Both the position numbers and the translations under genes were made by a program. This document shows, piece after piece, positions 17,070-27,261 of a DNA stretch of 64,000 bases; within the stretch, counting starts at the first letter, position 1; the number at the start of each line of letters is the position of its first letter. The stretch is from assembly GCF_000758525.1 (NCBI RefSeq), contig NZ_CP009241.1, positions 7,049,501 through 7,113,500 of the forward strand. Direction: 5' to 3'. This stretch comes from Paenibacillus sp. FSL H7-0357. GTDB taxonomy: Bacteria > Bacillota > Bacilli > Paenibacillales > Paenibacillaceae. A model generated the notes under the pieces. The model was not told the origin of the DNA, made no database searches, and saw only the letters and a list, made by a program, of their open reading frames with translations.

Positions 17070-18380
17070 TTAGAGATAAGGCATTGGATTAACCGCTTTT
17101 TGATCAATCCGGACTTCAAAATGCAGATGGGGCCCCGTTGAACGGCCTGTCGATCCCGATTCAGCAATTACTTGGCCTCGTTCTACCTGTTCGCCTTCTC
17201 TCACCTTAATGCCGCCTTCGCGGATATGTCCATACAATGTCCAGACACCGCCGCCGTGGTCAATAATTACGCAGTTTCCGTAACCGCTCCACCATTCTGC
17301 AATAATAACGGTGCCGGAGTCCGCTGCATGGATGCTCGTCCCCTGCGGAACTGCAAAATCCACACCGGTATGCACTTTACCAACCTCTCCTGTCACCGGA
17401 TGGGTACGCGGACCAAAAGGAGAAGAAATACGCGCCTGGCCTACCGGCATCAGGAAAGGACCACTGCCTCCAACATATTCCGAAGAACTCGAACTGGAAT
17501 TCGAATCGGAACTGGAGCTGCTAGCGCTCGCAGCCTTCGCTCTAGCCGCCGCTGCCGCCGCTCTGCGGGCCGCCTCCGCTTTCGCTGCTGCTGCCTTGCG
17601 TGCCGCTTCTTCAGCCTTAATCTTATCCTTCTGCACTTGTAAAGCGGAACGTTCACTGGCAAGCTGCACTAGCTTGGCGTTCTGCTCTTCACTGATATCA
17701 TCCGTGTCTTGTATTTCCTTGTCATAATAAGCAATAAGTTCCTGTCTCTGCGCTTCTCTTTCCTTAAGCACGCTGCGCTGGGATTCCAGATTCGTGTACA
17801 ACTGCTTGGCCTGGACATATTGCCCTTCAAGCTCCTGCTTCTTCACAATAACGGTCTGCTTGTCCACTTTGTGCTGCACCAGCAAATCCTGATCCTGATC
17901 CACAATCATCTTCAGCGAATCGGCCCGGTCGAGAAAATCCGCAAAGCTCTTTGAAGACAGCAGTACATCAAGGTACGATACCGCCCCATCTGTATACATC
18001 AGCCGAACGCGCGATTCCAGCAATTTCTCCCGGGAAGCTACACGCGCTTCTGCTTCATCCAGCTCGGCCGCGGTAACATTAAGCGACTCTTCGGTGCTGG
18101 CAATTTTGCCGGAGGTGGTCTTCATTTCACCTTTCACTTGTTCTATTTGCTCCAGCACATTCTGGAGATTAAGCGTTGTCTTGTTCCTATAGTGCTGGGC
18201 TTCCTGATTGCGTGATTCCGCTTTTTCCTGTGCAGCCTTGGCCGTCTGCACCTCTTGCTGCAGCTTCTTCAATTGCTTGTCAATTTCAGCGACACTTGTC
18301 TTCTTGGCATATCCGTCAGAGGGTCCTACTAAAGTGACAACCAGCAGTGCAGCGGCTAATCCGGCGGCAATCTTCTTCAA
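17070..18380 (-). CDS. M23 family murein hydrolase with EnvC-like coiled coil
   Basis: I place the start at the TTG at 18380, after GGATGGGGAG, which puts a signal peptide (KKIAAGLAAALLVVTL) at the N-terminus of a 436-residue protein. A long coiled coil spans about 27-270, then an Ala-rich and Ser-rich linker (about 275-325), then a LytM/M23 domain. The zinc motifs are present (HTGVDF and GPHLHFEVR), so unlike E. coli EnvC it should be catalytically competent. It lies 68 bases after ftsX, which suggests it is the FtsEX-controlled hydrolase, like PcsB or CwlO in other Gram-positives. Confidence 0.85.
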   Translation of the reverse strand: MKKIAAGLAAALLVVTLVGPSDGYAKKTSVAEIDKQLKKLQQEVQTAKAAQEKAESRNQEAQHYRNKTTLNLQNVLEQIEQVKGEMKTTSGKIASTEESLNVTAAELDEAEARVASREKLLESRVRLMYTDGAVSYLDVLLSSKSFADFLDRADSLKMIVDQDQDLLVQHKVDKQTVIVKKQELEGQYVQAKQLYTNLESQRSVLKEREAQRQELIAYYDKEIQDTDDISEEQNAKLVQLASERSALQVQKDKIKAEEAARKAAAAKAEAARRAAAAAARAKAASASSSSSDSNSSSSSSEYVGGSGPFLMPVGQARISSPFGPRTHPVTGEVGKVHTGVDFAVPQGTSIHAADSGTVIIAEWWSGYGNCVIIDHGGGVWTLYGHIREGGIKVREGEQVERGQVIAESGSTGRSTGPHLHFEVRIDQKAVNPMPYL

Positions 18381-18448
18381 CTCGCACTCCCCATCCTTTA
18401 TTCTCAAATATTTATCATTTCGTAATTTTAGTAGTATTGAATGAAGAC

Positions 18449-19363
18449 TTATACTTTCAAAAACTTGCGTATCGACACAGTACTTCCCCACACACCGATC
18501 AGCACTCCCAGGCCAACCAGCAGCCCGCAGAGCATCAACCAAATATCCTCAAAGGGAACAAGTTGCAGCCCAAGCATCGGATCTCCCTGTACGGAAGCCA
18601 CGAGACCGGTGTAACCGACGTAGAGGGCACCTGAGGTAACCAGCGATCCGATCAGACCAATGAGCGCACCTTCAATAAAGAACGGCCAGCGGATAAAATA
18701 ATTCGTCGCACCCACCAGCTTCATGATGCCAATCTCCTTGCGGCGGGCAAGAATGGTCACCCGGATCGTATTGGAGATCAGGAACATCGACATCAGCGCA
18801 AGCCCTGCTACAAAAATAAAGCCGATGTTACGCACAGCACGCGTTACTTTGAACAGCGTCTCTACCGATCCTTTGCCATAGTTAACTTTAAAGATTGGCT
18901 GCTCTTTGTGGGTCTTGTTGAGTGCTTCAATCTTTCCGGAGACAAAAGGAACGGTTTTGGGTTCGATAACTTCCACCAGCAGCTTGTCCGGCAGCGGATT
19001 ATTATCTACATCAAAACCTTCCAAAAGCTCGGCGGCATCCGGACCCATATCTTCGCGGAATTCCTTTAGCCCCTGCTCCTTGGAGACGAACTCAACCTTG
19101 CTGACTTCCGGCATGCTGCCGATTTCGTTCTCCACCGTTTCACGCATCTTCTGATCCGTATTCAGCGCTAAATGCACATTGATCTGCACCTGGCTGTCCG
19201 CCTTGTCTGCGACGGAATTAACATTAAGCACTAGCAATATAAATACGCCTAGGACGAAGAGAGAGACGACAATGGACGTGATGGAAGCCACCGACATCCA
19301 ACCGTTGCGGAATACGTTTTTGAAGCCTTCCCGCACATGCCGCAAGAAGGTCTTAAAACTCAT
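18449..19363 (-). CDS. ftsX: Cell division ABC transporter-like protein FtsX
   Basis: A 304-residue protein with the FtsX plan: cytoplasmic N-terminus (FLRHVREGFKNVFRNGWMS), one helix, an extracytoplasmic loop, and three C-terminal helices with the RRKEIGIMKLVGATNYFIR motif. It starts ATG 19363, overlapping the ftsE stop by 11 bases. FtsEX does not transport; it transmits ATP hydrolysis to cell-wall hydrolases, and the M23 gene next door is the likely target. Confidence 0.95.
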   Translation of the reverse strand: MSFKTFLRHVREGFKNVFRNGWMSVASITSIVVSLFVLGVFILLVLNVNSVADKADSQVQINVHLALNTDQKMRETVENEIGSMPEVSKVEFVSKEQGLKEFREDMGPDAAELLEGFDVDNNPLPDKLLVEVIEPKTVPFVSGKIEALNKTHKEQPIFKVNYGKGSVETLFKVTRAVRNIGFIFVAGLALMSMFLISNTIRVTILARRKEIGIMKLVGATNYFIRWPFFIEGALIGLIGSLVTSGALYVGYTGLVASVQGDPMLGLQLVPFEDIWLMLCGLLVGLGVLIGVWGSTVSIRKFLKV

Positions 19364-20063
19364 AACCGTATTCCCCTCTCACCTGGTCTCGAACAATGTT
19401 ACCGTTCTCTATAGCCAGCACCCGCTTGCGCATTTTGTTGACTATATCTCTGTTGTGGGTAGCCATTACAATGGTCGTGCCGCGAAAATTAATCTCGTCA
19501 AGAAGCTGCATAATTCCCCATGAGGTCTCGGGATCCAGATTGCCGGTAGGCTCGTCCGCAATAATAACAGAAGGATTGTTGACGATGGCCCGGGCAATCG
19601 CGATCCGCTGCTGCTCCCCGCCTGACAGCTGCGAGGGCTCACGGCCCGCTTTGCTGCGGAGACCTACCAGGTCGAGCACTTCATTGACGCGTTTCTTAAT
19701 GATCTTCTTCGGTGCTTCAATAACCTCCATAGCAAAAGCGACATTCTCGTAAGCTGTCAGCCTGGGCAGCAGGCGAAAATCCTGAAATACAACGCCGATA
19801 TTACGGCGGACATAAGGGATCTTGCGCGGCTTAAGCTTACCTATATTAAACCCGCCTACAGATATCTGTCCTTTGGTCGGAGTTTCTTCTCTATAAATTA
19901 ATTTCATGAACGTTGATTTCCCTGCGCCGGACGGTCCGACGATATAAACGAATTCATTGCGATCGATCTTAACGGATACACCTTGGAGGGCATGGGTTCC
20001 GTTCGGGTAGGTCTTCCATACATCCTGCATTTCGATCATCTTATCACTTCCCGATTCTGACAT
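19353..20063 (-). CDS. ftsE: Cell division ATP-binding protein FtsE
   Basis: An ABC ATPase with Walker [10 protein letters not shown], signature LSGGEQQR and Walker [14 protein letters not shown], and the typical opening [17 protein letters not shown] 20063 gives 236 residues and has GGAG four bases upstream; ATG 20039 gives the shorter canonical N-terminus, with a weaker GGGAAGTGAT. The longer open frame to 20192 has no support. It is translationally coupled to ftsX. Confidence 0.93.
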   Translation of the reverse strand: MSESGSDKMIEMQDVWKTYPNGTHALQGVSVKIDRNEFVYIVGPSGAGKSTFMKLIYREETPTKGQISVGGFNIGKLKPRKIPYVRRNIGVVFQDFRLLPRLTAYENVAFAMEVIEAPKKIIKKRVNEVLDLVGLRSKAGREPSQLSGGEQQRIAIARAIVNNPSVIIADEPTGNLDPETSWGIMQLLDEINFRGTTIVMATHNRDIVNKMRKRVLAIENGNIVRDQVRGEYGYEF

Positions 20064-20337
20064 ATTGCTCCGGCCCCTGCCTTTCGACAGTAAACAGCGG
20101 GAGCTTCCATAAACTGCATTATTATCGCAGGCGTATCTATTGTAACAAATCCGTAACCGATTGAGTACCCGAAAGTTTTGCCGGAGCTGCACATATACAT
20201 ATATAAAAGCGTGATTGTTGTCCCCTGTACATATATATCGGTTGCAGAAACCGTTCTTTAAGCATTGTTACTACTAGCATTGTTACTATGGCCCGCGCCG
20301 CTTCAAGCGCCAATACGCCCCCAGAAGGAGAATTTTC

Positions 20338-21774
20338 ATGAAAAAAATCCACGCTGCGCTTATCGCTCTGATCGGGCTCATCCTTGCCGGTTCTCTTTTC
20401 GCCGGAGCGCTTCATTTATATGGGAGCCAGAAAACCATTCCGAAAGACACCCATTTGGCAGGCTGGAACATCGGCGGAATGGACATCAGCGAGGTCCGCA
20501 ACGGATTAAATGCGCGGCTGGAGGCGCTGGAGGCGGTCCCTCTTATCCTGAAGGCGGAGGGTAATACGGAATTGACCCTCACGCTGAAGCAAGCGGGAAT
20601 GACCTACGAAGCGGAACATTTCCTCCGGGGACTGAAGGAGCTGACAGACGGAAGACTCTTGGACCGGGTGCGTGCCCGCCGGAGTTTCCCCCGCAGCTGG
20701 AGCTTCGGGGCCCATCTGGAGATCAGCCAGCTCCAGAACAGCTTAAGCCCGGCCTGGGAAAGAGAGTCTTTTGGCATTCCAGTTGATGCAACGCGGCGGA
20801 TTACTGAGGATGACCGCGTAGTCTATACACCAGAGAAGACCTCCTACGAGGTAGATTGGCACGGACTGGAGCTTGCCCTCCGGGCGGCCCTGCCAACCAG
20901 ACTCAGTACCGTAGATTCTTTGCAGGGCAAGGGGATCACTCTTGAAGTGCCGTTGGCCGTCCAGGAGCCTGCAGTCACACTTAGGGCTTTGAAAGACCAG
21001 GGGATTGAACGGAAAATCACCCAATTCAGCACTTCACTCGGTACAAGCGGACCCGGGCGGTCCTTTAACGTAGAAGCCGCCGCCAAAGCCGTCAACGGTA
21101 CAATGCTCCCGCCGGGCGCTGTGTTCGATTATGGTAAAGCGATTGAAAAAGCTCAGGTTGAATACGGCTTCCGTGAAGCACCGGTTATTGTAAACGGAAA
21201 GCTGCAGCCCGGCACTGGCGGTGGAATCTGCCAGGTCTCCAGTACCCTCTACAACGCCGCACTCCGCTCGGGGCTGGAAATTGTAGAGCGGCGCAATCAT
21301 TCGCTGCCGGTCAGCTATCTGCCCAAGGGACAGGATGCAACCTTCGCCCAGGGCTACATCAATTTCCGCTTCCGCAACAACACCGGTAAATATTTGATTA
21401 TTAAAGCTGCAGTACAGGGGCGCACCTTAACTGTAAAGCTGTTCGGAACGTTCCCGAAGAACGTTTCCTATGCTGTCCACTCCCAGACCGTGGAGGTGCT
21501 GCCGCCGACCGATAAGTATGTGGGCGACTCCTCGCTGCCTCGCGGCGGAACACGGGTACTGCAGAACGGCAAAACCGGCTATGTGGTTGAGACCTATATT
21601 ACCCGCTATGAGGACGGCAAAGCCGTAGAGAAGACAAAGCTCTCACGCGATGTCTATCCGGCGCAAAAACGGGTCATCGCCATCAACCGCGGCGGCATGA
21701 GCAGATCCACCCTGCCGGAATCTCCAAAAAAACAACTGGTTGAGGATGGCGTACGCAGCAGTCAACAGCAGTGA
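20338..21774 (+). CDS. VanW family protein with putative peptidoglycan-binding region
   Basis: A 478-residue exported protein. Residues 1-30 form a signal anchor, the middle resembles the PG_binding_4 region, and residues about 245-375 carry the VanW domain with GTMLPPGAVFDYGKAI, GGGICQVSSTLYNAA and NHSLPVSYLPKG. B. subtilis YoaR is a comparable protein. Despite the name, VanW is not shown to confer vancomycin resistance. The start is ATG 20338 behind AAGGAG. It is divergent from ftsE and ends in a strong terminator. Confidence 0.85.
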   Translation: MKKIHAALIALIGLILAGSLFAGALHLYGSQKTIPKDTHLAGWNIGGMDISEVRNGLNARLEALEAVPLILKAEGNTELTLTLKQAGMTYEAEHFLRGLKELTDGRLLDRVRARRSFPRSWSFGAHLEISQLQNSLSPAWERESFGIPVDATRRITEDDRVVYTPEKTSYEVDWHGLELALRAALPTRLSTVDSLQGKGITLEVPLAVQEPAVTLRALKDQGIERKITQFSTSLGTSGPGRSFNVEAAAKAVNGTMLPPGAVFDYGKAIEKAQVEYGFREAPVIVNGKLQPGTGGGICQVSSTLYNAALRSGLEIVERRNHSLPVSYLPKGQDATFAQGYINFRFRNNTGKYLIIKAAVQGRTLTVKLFGTFPKNVSYAVHSQTVEVLPPTDKYVGDSSLPRGGTRVLQNGKTGYVVETYITRYEDGKAVEKTKLSRDVYPAQKRVIAINRGGMSRSTLPESPKKQLVEDGVRSSQQQ

Positions 21775-21809
21775 GCCTTCCCCTTACTGGCGGGCATTCC
21801 GGAAATTCG

Positions 21810-21848
21810 AAAAAGACGGTCAGCAGCGGATGCTCTGACCGTCTTTTT
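21810..21848 (+). terminator. Rho-independent terminator after the VanW gene
   Basis: AAAAAGACGGTCAG and CTGACCGTCTTTTT are complementary across an 11-base loop, ending in a T run. Confidence 0.9.
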
Positions 21849-21976
21849 GGGCAATATAAGTATAAGTTTCACAAGTGTATATATCCATTTTACACTCTGA
21901 TAATCTACAGCGCCACCGCAGTTAATGATATGACGTTACACTGACAGTAAACTAGTCTCAGAAAGGATGAATTACT

Positions 21977-22381
21977 ATGAGCACCATACTTGCATCCGGG
22001 CTGCCCTCCGTCGTCCGCAGCGCTCCTGCCGTCTACGCCTCCCGCACCTGCCGTGAAACGCTGCGTGTCATGTTTCAGCATCCGGAATCCAAATGCATTG
22101 TCGTCTGCAACTCCGTGAATGAACCTGTTGGCCTGCTGATGTGCGAGCGCTTCTTTTTGAAAGCTACCGGACGTTTGGGCATGGATCATTTCTACAGAGA
22201 ATCTATAACCAAGCTGATGAACCGCAAGCCGCTGATTGCAGACATCTCCGCCTCCCCAGACAACGTGCGGGCTGAAGCAATGAACCGCCCCGAGCCTATG
22301 AGAAATGATTGCATTATTATTACGAGCAACGGCAAGTTCGCCGGTGTTGTCTACCCTTCAGATCTACCTCAGCCCGAATAG
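21977..22381 (+). CDS. CBS-domain-like small protein
   Basis: A 134-residue protein whose two halves look like a CBS pair: CIVVCNSVNEPVGLLMCERF in the first and CIIITSNGKFAGVVYPSDL in the second match the beta-strand pattern of CBS motifs, although the N-terminal one is degenerate. CBS pairs usually bind adenosyl ligands. The start is ATG 21977 behind GAAAGGA. It stands alone between the VanW gene and the convergent IseA-like gene. The partner and ligand are unknown. Confidence 0.6.
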   Translation: MSTILASGLPSVVRSAPAVYASRTCRETLRVMFQHPESKCIVVCNSVNEPVGLLMCERFFLKATGRLGMDHFYRESITKLMNRKPLIADISASPDNVRAEAMNRPEPMRNDCIIITSNGKFAGVVYPSDLPQPE

Positions 22382-22401
22382 CAACCCTACTCCACTGCCT
22401 C

Positions 22402-23004
22402 TTAGAAAAGAATGTCCGGTGACGTGTCAATCCTCCAGTACCCGTTCACTTTTTTCAGTTCGACTACTACAGTTTCTGCCGGGCCCTGGCCCTCTGGATA
22501 AGGCACAGTAAGCTCGAACACTGCTGAGGTTGTGGTTTTGGAAACCATTCTGGCCTTGGCCTTCTCATATTGCAGTGAATTGCCCATGTCGGCATTCACC
22601 TGCGCCATTCTCCCCTTATACTCCAGAAATTGATTCTGTACATAATAAGCCGCCGCCTTGTGGGTGTACGCACGTTTTATGTAACTGAGCAGCTTCTGTT
22701 TCGTTCCGAGATCACTGGAAAGAAACCGGTATTCCATAGCATTATACTGAAAAAGCTCCGGCATATATGCACTTCCTCCGCGATGCGTATACGTATACAA
22801 AGCTTTGGCATGGGCCACCAGCGGAACCACGCTATTGACTGTCAAATTATTGATCAGTACCGGCCCCTCTTTTCCCGGTGCCACTACGGCCACGCTTTTT
22901 ACTCCTGTATTCGAGATCGGCAGTGAAGCCGCCAGTGCCCCGCTTCCCGCAGACATCAGCCCCAGGGAGAGAGCTAACGAACCGATCATCCACTTCTTGT
23001 TCAT
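22402..23004 (-). CDS. IseA-like DL-endopeptidase inhibitor (secreted)
   Basis: A 200-residue protein with a signal peptide (MNKKWMIGSLALSLGLMSAG, cleavage near ALAA at 25). The middle has GGSAYMPELFQYNAMEYRFL, SSDLGTKQKLLSYIKRAYT and a closing YWRID, a pattern that fits the YoeB/IseA family of periplasmic inhibitors of NlpC/P60 DL-endopeptidases. The start is ATG 23004 behind GGAGG. The assignment is from motif memory only and needs a profile search. It would fit the cell-wall theme of its neighbours. Confidence 0.58.
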   Translation of the reverse strand: MNKKWMIGSLALSLGLMSAGSGALAASLPISNTGVKSVAVVAPGKEGPVLINNLTVNSVVPLVAHAKALYTYTHRGGSAYMPELFQYNAMEYRFLSSDLGTKQKLLSYIKRAYTHKAAAYYVQNQFLEYKGRMAQVNADMGNSLQYEKAKARMVSKTTTSAVFELTVPYPEGQGPAETVVVELKKVNGYWRIDTSPDILF

Positions 23005-23080
23005 CCTTTAAACGCCTCCTTCATTGTCTTTAAAAATTAGCAGAGCTCAAATGCTTCCATTGCAGCGATAGCCACTTTAT

Positions 23081-23102
23081 AGCTTACGGTGCCCCGTAAG
23101 CT
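23081..23102. repeat. Perfect inverted repeat in the iseA-like/esterase divergent region
   Basis: AGCTTACGG and CCGTAAGCT are perfect nine-base complements four bases apart. It lies about 80 bases before the iseA-like start and 125 before the esterase start. No T run follows on either strand, so an operator or leader stem is more likely than a terminator. Confidence 0.5.
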
Positions 23103-23226
23103 AAAATACCCAATCCCGCTTCTTATGAAAACGGATTAATGTCCGGCAAGCACAAAAAAAGCTCCGCCGAGGATGTATATCGGATTTGCACTGTGGTATT
23201 ATTTGGCTGAGAGGAGGAGTGAATAA

Positions 23227-24012
23227 ATGGCTTTAATAGAATGCAAATTTTATTCAGAAGTATTGGGACTGAACACTTCGATGACTGTCATTTTGCCGCA
23301 GCAAACCACTACACAGATCGGGCTCAGCAATGTAAAACGGGGTGATCTTCACCCGACGCTGTTTTTGCTGCATGGCTTGTCTGATGATGACTCCATCTGG
23401 CTGCGCCGGACTTCAATCGAACGGTATGTAGCGAAACTGGGGATTGCTGTGGTTATGCCGCAGGTACATCGCAGCTTTTATACGGATATGGCCTCAGGGG
23501 GCAATTACTGGACGTTTATCAGTGAGGAATTGCCTGCGCTGGCGCGCTCCTTTTTCCCGTTGTCAGCGAAACGTGAGGATAACTTCGTAGCCGGCCTATC
23601 GATGGGCGGTTATGGGGCGATCAAGCTGGGTCTGCGCAAGCCGGAGGTTTTTGCCGCTGCTGCAAGTCTGTCGGGGGCACTCGATATGGCCCATCATTTC
23701 TTGAACTCGGAAGATGCCTCGAAGAAAAGTAAAGAGTACGAGCTGATCTTTGGCAAGAAAGACATCGCAGGCACTCCGGATGACTTATTATGGCTGCTTC
23801 AAGAAGTTGACGGCTCGAAGGGACCCAAACCGCTGCTCTACCAGTGCTGCGGCACCGAGGATTTCCTCTACGAGGATAATCAGGCCTTCCGTGAAGCCTG
23901 CAGCAAGACGTCATTGCCCCTCACTTATGAGGAAGGCCCGGGTGAACATGAATGGGGCTACTGGGACACCAAGATCCGCGATGTGCTGGCCTGGCTGCCA
24001 TTATCGAAATAG
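23227..24012 (+). CDS. Alpha/beta-hydrolase esterase (tributyrin esterase/esterase D family)
   Basis: A 261-residue cytoplasmic hydrolase. It has the oxyanion motif [14 protein letters not shown], the nucleophile elbow GLSMGGYGA (Ser near residue 125) and a C-terminal His in GEHEWGYWD. This fits the family of S-formylglutathione hydrolase-like and EstA tributyrin esterases that act on short acyl esters. The start is ATG 23227 with GAGGAG upstream. It is monocistronic. Confidence 0.85.
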   Translation: MALIECKFYSEVLGLNTSMTVILPQQTTTQIGLSNVKRGDLHPTLFLLHGLSDDDSIWLRRTSIERYVAKLGIAVVMPQVHRSFYTDMASGGNYWTFISEELPALARSFFPLSAKREDNFVAGLSMGGYGAIKLGLRKPEVFAAAASLSGALDMAHHFLNSEDASKKSKEYELIFGKKDIAGTPDDLLWLLQEVDGSKGPKPLLYQCCGTEDFLYEDNQAFREACSKTSLPLTYEEGPGEHEWGYWDTKIRDVLAWLPLSK

Positions 24013-24054
24013 GCTTTTCTCTGCCAATGCAGAGACATTCCCCTGGCATAGAAA

Positions 24055-24102
24055 AAAAGACTGTCCTCCCGTGATCAAAGATACGGCTGAAGACAGTCTT
24101 TC
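24055..24102. terminator. Bidirectional terminator between esterase and argH
   Basis: AAAGACTGTC and GACAGTCTTT are complementary across a loop of about 27 bases that has a weak inner pairing. It separates convergent genes. Confidence 0.75.
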
Positions 24103-24143
24103 TTGATTTAAGCTCTTTCGATGATGCGTTGGCCAAAAGTTAA

Positions 24144-25559
24144 CTATTCAGCGGCGTTTCCATGCTGTGCTACCCATTTATCGGCCTCAAGCAAGGAATC
24201 CTCTGCCCGTCCAATCGCTGCTTTCACCTGCACAGTGGCTGTGCCGCCGTACACGTTGCGCGCATCCACCACCGCTTCCGGCTGCAAGACTGCATAGATC
24301 TGCTCGTCGAACAGCGGCGAGAATTGCTTGAATTCCTCCAGCGTCAGATCGAGCAGGAATTTCCCTTCGTTAATGCAGAACAGTACGGTTTTGCCAATGA
24401 CTTCATGGGCCTGGCGGAAAGGCAAGCCTTTGCCGACCAGGAAGTCTGCAATATCGGTCGCGTTGGAGAAATCGGTATTCACCGCTTCACGCATCCGCCC
24501 CTTGTTCACCTTCATGGTGGAGATCATCGGTGCAAACAGCTGCAGCGCCCCTGTAAGAGTGGCTACTGTATCGAACATGCCTTCCTTGTCTTCCTGCATA
24601 TCCTTGTTGTAAGCCAGCGGCAGGGACTTCAGTACGGTCAGGAGGCCAATCAGGTTGCCGTAGACGCGGCCGGTTTTGCCCCGCACCAGTTCCGGCACAT
24701 CCGGATTCTTCTTCTGCGGCATAATGCTGCTGCCGGTACAGAAGGCATCATCCAGCTCCACGAAGCTGAATTCCGTGCTGCTCCACAGCACCAGCTCCTC
24801 GCTGAGCCGGGACAGGTGGGTCATGATCAACGAGGCGTTTGCCAGAAACTCAACGATAAAGTCACGGTCGCTGACTGCATCCAGGCTGTTCTCGTACACA
24901 CTGTCGAAGCCAAGCTGTTCCGCTACAAAATGGCGGTCAATCGGGAATGTAGTTCCCGCCAGCGCGCCCGCTCCTAGCGGCAGCACATTGATCCGCTTAT
25001 AGCTGTCCGTCAGGCGCTCCGCATCCCGGCGGAACATCGATACATAAGCCAGCAGGTGATGGGCGAACAGGATTGGCTGTGCCCGCTGCAAATGCGTATA
25101 ACCGGGAACAATCGTCTCCAGATTATCCTTCGCCTGGCCGATCAGCGCTTCCTGCAGCTCATGCAGCAGCCCAACCAGCTCTACTACCCGATTGCGCAGG
25201 TATAGATGCATGTCGGTCGCCACCTGATCGTTGCGGCTGCGTCCGGTGTGCAGCTTCCCGCCGACCGGACCGATCTCCTCAATCAGGTTCTTTTCGATAT
25301 TCATATGGATATCTTCATCCGCTACGGAAAAAACAATTTCTCCCGCACGAACCTTATCCAACACCTTATTCAATCCTGCCTTGATCGTTTCTACATCGTC
25401 CTGCGGCAAAATCCCGCATTTGCCCAGCATTGTGACATGGGCCAGACTGCCCTGCACATCCTCTTCGGCCAAAGCCTTATCGAACCCGATGGAAGCCGTA
25501 TATTCCTCCACCAGCTTGTTTGTTCCTTTGGTAAAACGTCCGCCCCAAAGCTTGCTCAC
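24144..25559 (-). CDS. argH: Argininosuccinate lyase
   Basis: A 471-residue enzyme that splits argininosuccinate into arginine and fumarate, the last step of arginine synthesis. It has the fumarase-superfamily signature [12 protein letters not shown], the N-terminal [11 protein letters not shown] and the [12 protein letters not shown] segment. It starts ATG 25559 behind GGAGGAAA. It is the last gene of the minus-strand arg cluster, 128 bases after argG; that gap holds a 38-base GC-rich hairpin without a T run. Confidence 0.96.
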   Translation of the reverse strand: MSKLWGGRFTKGTNKLVEEYTASIGFDKALAEEDVQGSLAHVTMLGKCGILPQDDVETIKAGLNKVLDKVRAGEIVFSVADEDIHMNIEKNLIEEIGPVGGKLHTGRSRNDQVATDMHLYLRNRVVELVGLLHELQEALIGQAKDNLETIVPGYTHLQRAQPILFAHHLLAYVSMFRRDAERLTDSYKRINVLPLGAGALAGTTFPIDRHFVAEQLGFDSVYENSLDAVSDRDFIVEFLANASLIMTHLSRLSEELVLWSSTEFSFVELDDAFCTGSSIMPQKKNPDVPELVRGKTGRVYGNLIGLLTVLKSLPLAYNKDMQEDKEGMFDTVATLTGALQLFAPMISTMKVNKGRMREAVNTDFSNATDIADFLVGKGLPFRQAHEVIGKTVLFCINEGKFLLDLTLEEFKQFSPLFDEQIYAVLQPEAVVDARNVYGGTATVQVKAAIGRAEDSLLEADKWVAQHGNAAE

Positions 25560-25586
25560 CTGTTGTTTCCTCCTCTGTTGACGCCA

Positions 25587-25624
25587 GAAGGGCCGCTCCT
25601 GTCCTGACGGGAGGAACGGCCTTC
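25587..25624 (-). repeat. GC-rich hairpin in the argG-argH gap
   Basis: GAAGGGCCGCTCC and GGAGGAACGGCCTTC pair imperfectly. There is no T run after it on either strand, so it may be an mRNA processing or stabilising stem rather than a terminator. Confidence 0.4.
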
Positions 25625-25687
25625 GGATGTCTGCTTAATTAAGCTGAACTTATTTCTTGACTAATACTGCCGCGCGGTTAAAATACT

Positions 25688-26923
25688 CTACTTCTTGGAT
25701 TCCGCTACACCTGCTGAAACTTTCAGACGCAGGGCATTCAGACGGATAAATCCTGTGGCATCGCCTTGGTCATAAGCTTGTGTAGGATCAGCTTCCATCG
25801 TCGCGATATCCGGGTTGTACAGGCTGACCGGACTCTTGACGCCGGCACCGATGATATTGCCTTTGTAGAGTTTGAGACGCACCGTACCGGTCACGTTCTG
25901 CTGGCTTTCTTTGACCAGAGCCTGTAGAGCAAGACGTTCAGGCGCAAACCAGAAGCCGTTATACACCAAAGTGCTGTAACGGGTAATGAGGCTGTCGCGC
26001 AGGTTCATCACTTCACGGTCCATGGTGATGGACTCCATCTTGCGGTGTGCCGTGAACAGGATCGTTCCGCCCGGAGTTTCATACACGCCGCGGCTCTTCA
26101 TGCCGACAAAACGGTTCTCCACCATATCTACGCGACCAATACCGTGCTTGCCGCCCAGTTCATTGAGTTTCTCCATGACTTGCAGCGGGGTCAAAGCTTC
26201 GCCGTTCAGTGCAACACAATCGCCTTTGAGGAAATCCAGCTCCAAATATTCCGCCTCGTCCGGAGCATCCTCCGGCGCGTTGCTGAGCAGGAACATTCCC
26301 TTATTCTCCGGTGCGCTTGGATCAAACCAAGGATCCTCCAGCACGCCGCTCTCATAGCTGATATGCAGCAGATTGCGGTCCATGGAATACGGCTTAGCCG
26401 CTGAGGCCTGTACCGGAATTCCGTTGGCTTCCGCATAAGCGATCATTTCTGCACGGCCCGGGAACTGGTTGCGGAACTCTTCGAGCCGCCAAGGTGCAAT
26501 AACGTTGATGTTCGGAGCCAGTGCAGCTACACCCAGCTCAAAGCGTACCTGGTCGTTGCCTTTGCCTGTTGCGCCATGGGCAATTGCCGTAGCGCCTTCA
26601 GCGATGGCAATGTCCACCATCCGCTTGGCGATCAGCGGACGGGCAATGCTGGTGCCCAGCAGGTACTGTCCTTCATAAAGTGCGCCCGATTGGAACATCG
26701 GGTAGATGAAGTCATTCGCGAACTCGTCGCGCAGATCATCAATGTAGACTTTGGAGGCGCCGGTCGCCAGTGCTTTTTCCTCCAGACCGTCCAGCTCTTC
26801 CTTCTGGCCGATATCGGCTGTAAAAGCAATGATCTCCGCGTCATAGGTTTCTTTCAGCCATTTCAGAATAACCGAGGTATCCAGTCCGCCGGAATAGGCG
26901 AGTACAATTTTTTCTTTAGCCAT
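25688..26923 (-). CDS. argG: Argininosuccinate synthase
   Basis: A 411-residue ATP-dependent ligase that joins citrulline and aspartate. It has the N-type ATP pyrophosphatase P-loop AYSGGLDTS at residues 9-17 and [13 protein letters not shown] further on. It starts ATG 26923 behind GGAAGTTG. A 226-base palindromic element lies between it and argF, so it may need its own promoter or rely on read-through. Confidence 0.96.
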   Translation of the reverse strand: MAKEKIVLAYSGGLDTSVILKWLKETYDAEIIAFTADIGQKEELDGLEEKALATGASKVYIDDLRDEFANDFIYPMFQSGALYEGQYLLGTSIARPLIAKRMVDIAIAEGATAIAHGATGKGNDQVRFELGVAALAPNINVIAPWRLEEFRNQFPGRAEMIAYAEANGIPVQASAAKPYSMDRNLLHISYESGVLEDPWFDPSAPENKGMFLLSNAPEDAPDEAEYLELDFLKGDCVALNGEALTPLQVMEKLNELGGKHGIGRVDMVENRFVGMKSRGVYETPGGTILFTAHRKMESITMDREVMNLRDSLITRYSTLVYNGFWFAPERLALQALVKESQQNVTGTVRLKLYKGNIIGAGVKSPVSLYNPDIATMEADPTQAYDQGDATGFIRLNALRLKVSAGVAESKK

Positions 26924-26954
26924 GAAGAAGCAACTTCCTTTCGTGTGGGGGGGT

Positions 26955-27180
26955 ATAAGATGAACTTCAAAAATTCGCTTATAGAACTCCGGTGATCAGG
27001 CGCAACTGCGTGAAATGTTTAGACTTTCGGCCGCTGTTATAATCAGATTTCTATAATTTCAGTCTGCGTTCGCAGATGAAATCTGATTATAAAGGCGGAC
27101 GCTATCGCTCCTACAGTTCCAAACTTTCACTCCGTTGCTCCGCACCGGAATTCTAACGCTGTTTATTAAGTTCAACCTAT
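26955..27180. repeat. MITE-like palindromic element, copy A (argF-argG gap)
   Basis: The element opens ATAAGATGAA and closes TTCAACCTAT (8 of 10 complementary). Inside are arms AGAACTCCGGTG (26983-26994) and CACCGGAATTCT (27143-27154), a 13-base perfect stem ATAATCAGATTTC (27039-27051) with GAAATCTGATTAT (27078-27090), and a central TCTGCG/CGCAGA hairpin. The core resembles copies at 29632-29738 and 35385-35527. It has no coding capacity. A non-autonomous transposon or REP-like family is inferred. Confidence 0.7.
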
Positions 27181-27261
27181 ATAGTGTTTTATATAGTATA
27201 AGACCAAGCAAGACCCTTGCAAGATCAATCTTTATTCACTCTAAGCCTAATGCTAAATTAA

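Noticed and set aside
18381..18542. N-terminal extension of the M23 hydrolase overlapping ftsX
   Set aside because: It would bury the signal peptide and overlap ftsX by 94 bases. TTG 18380 has a good ribosome site.
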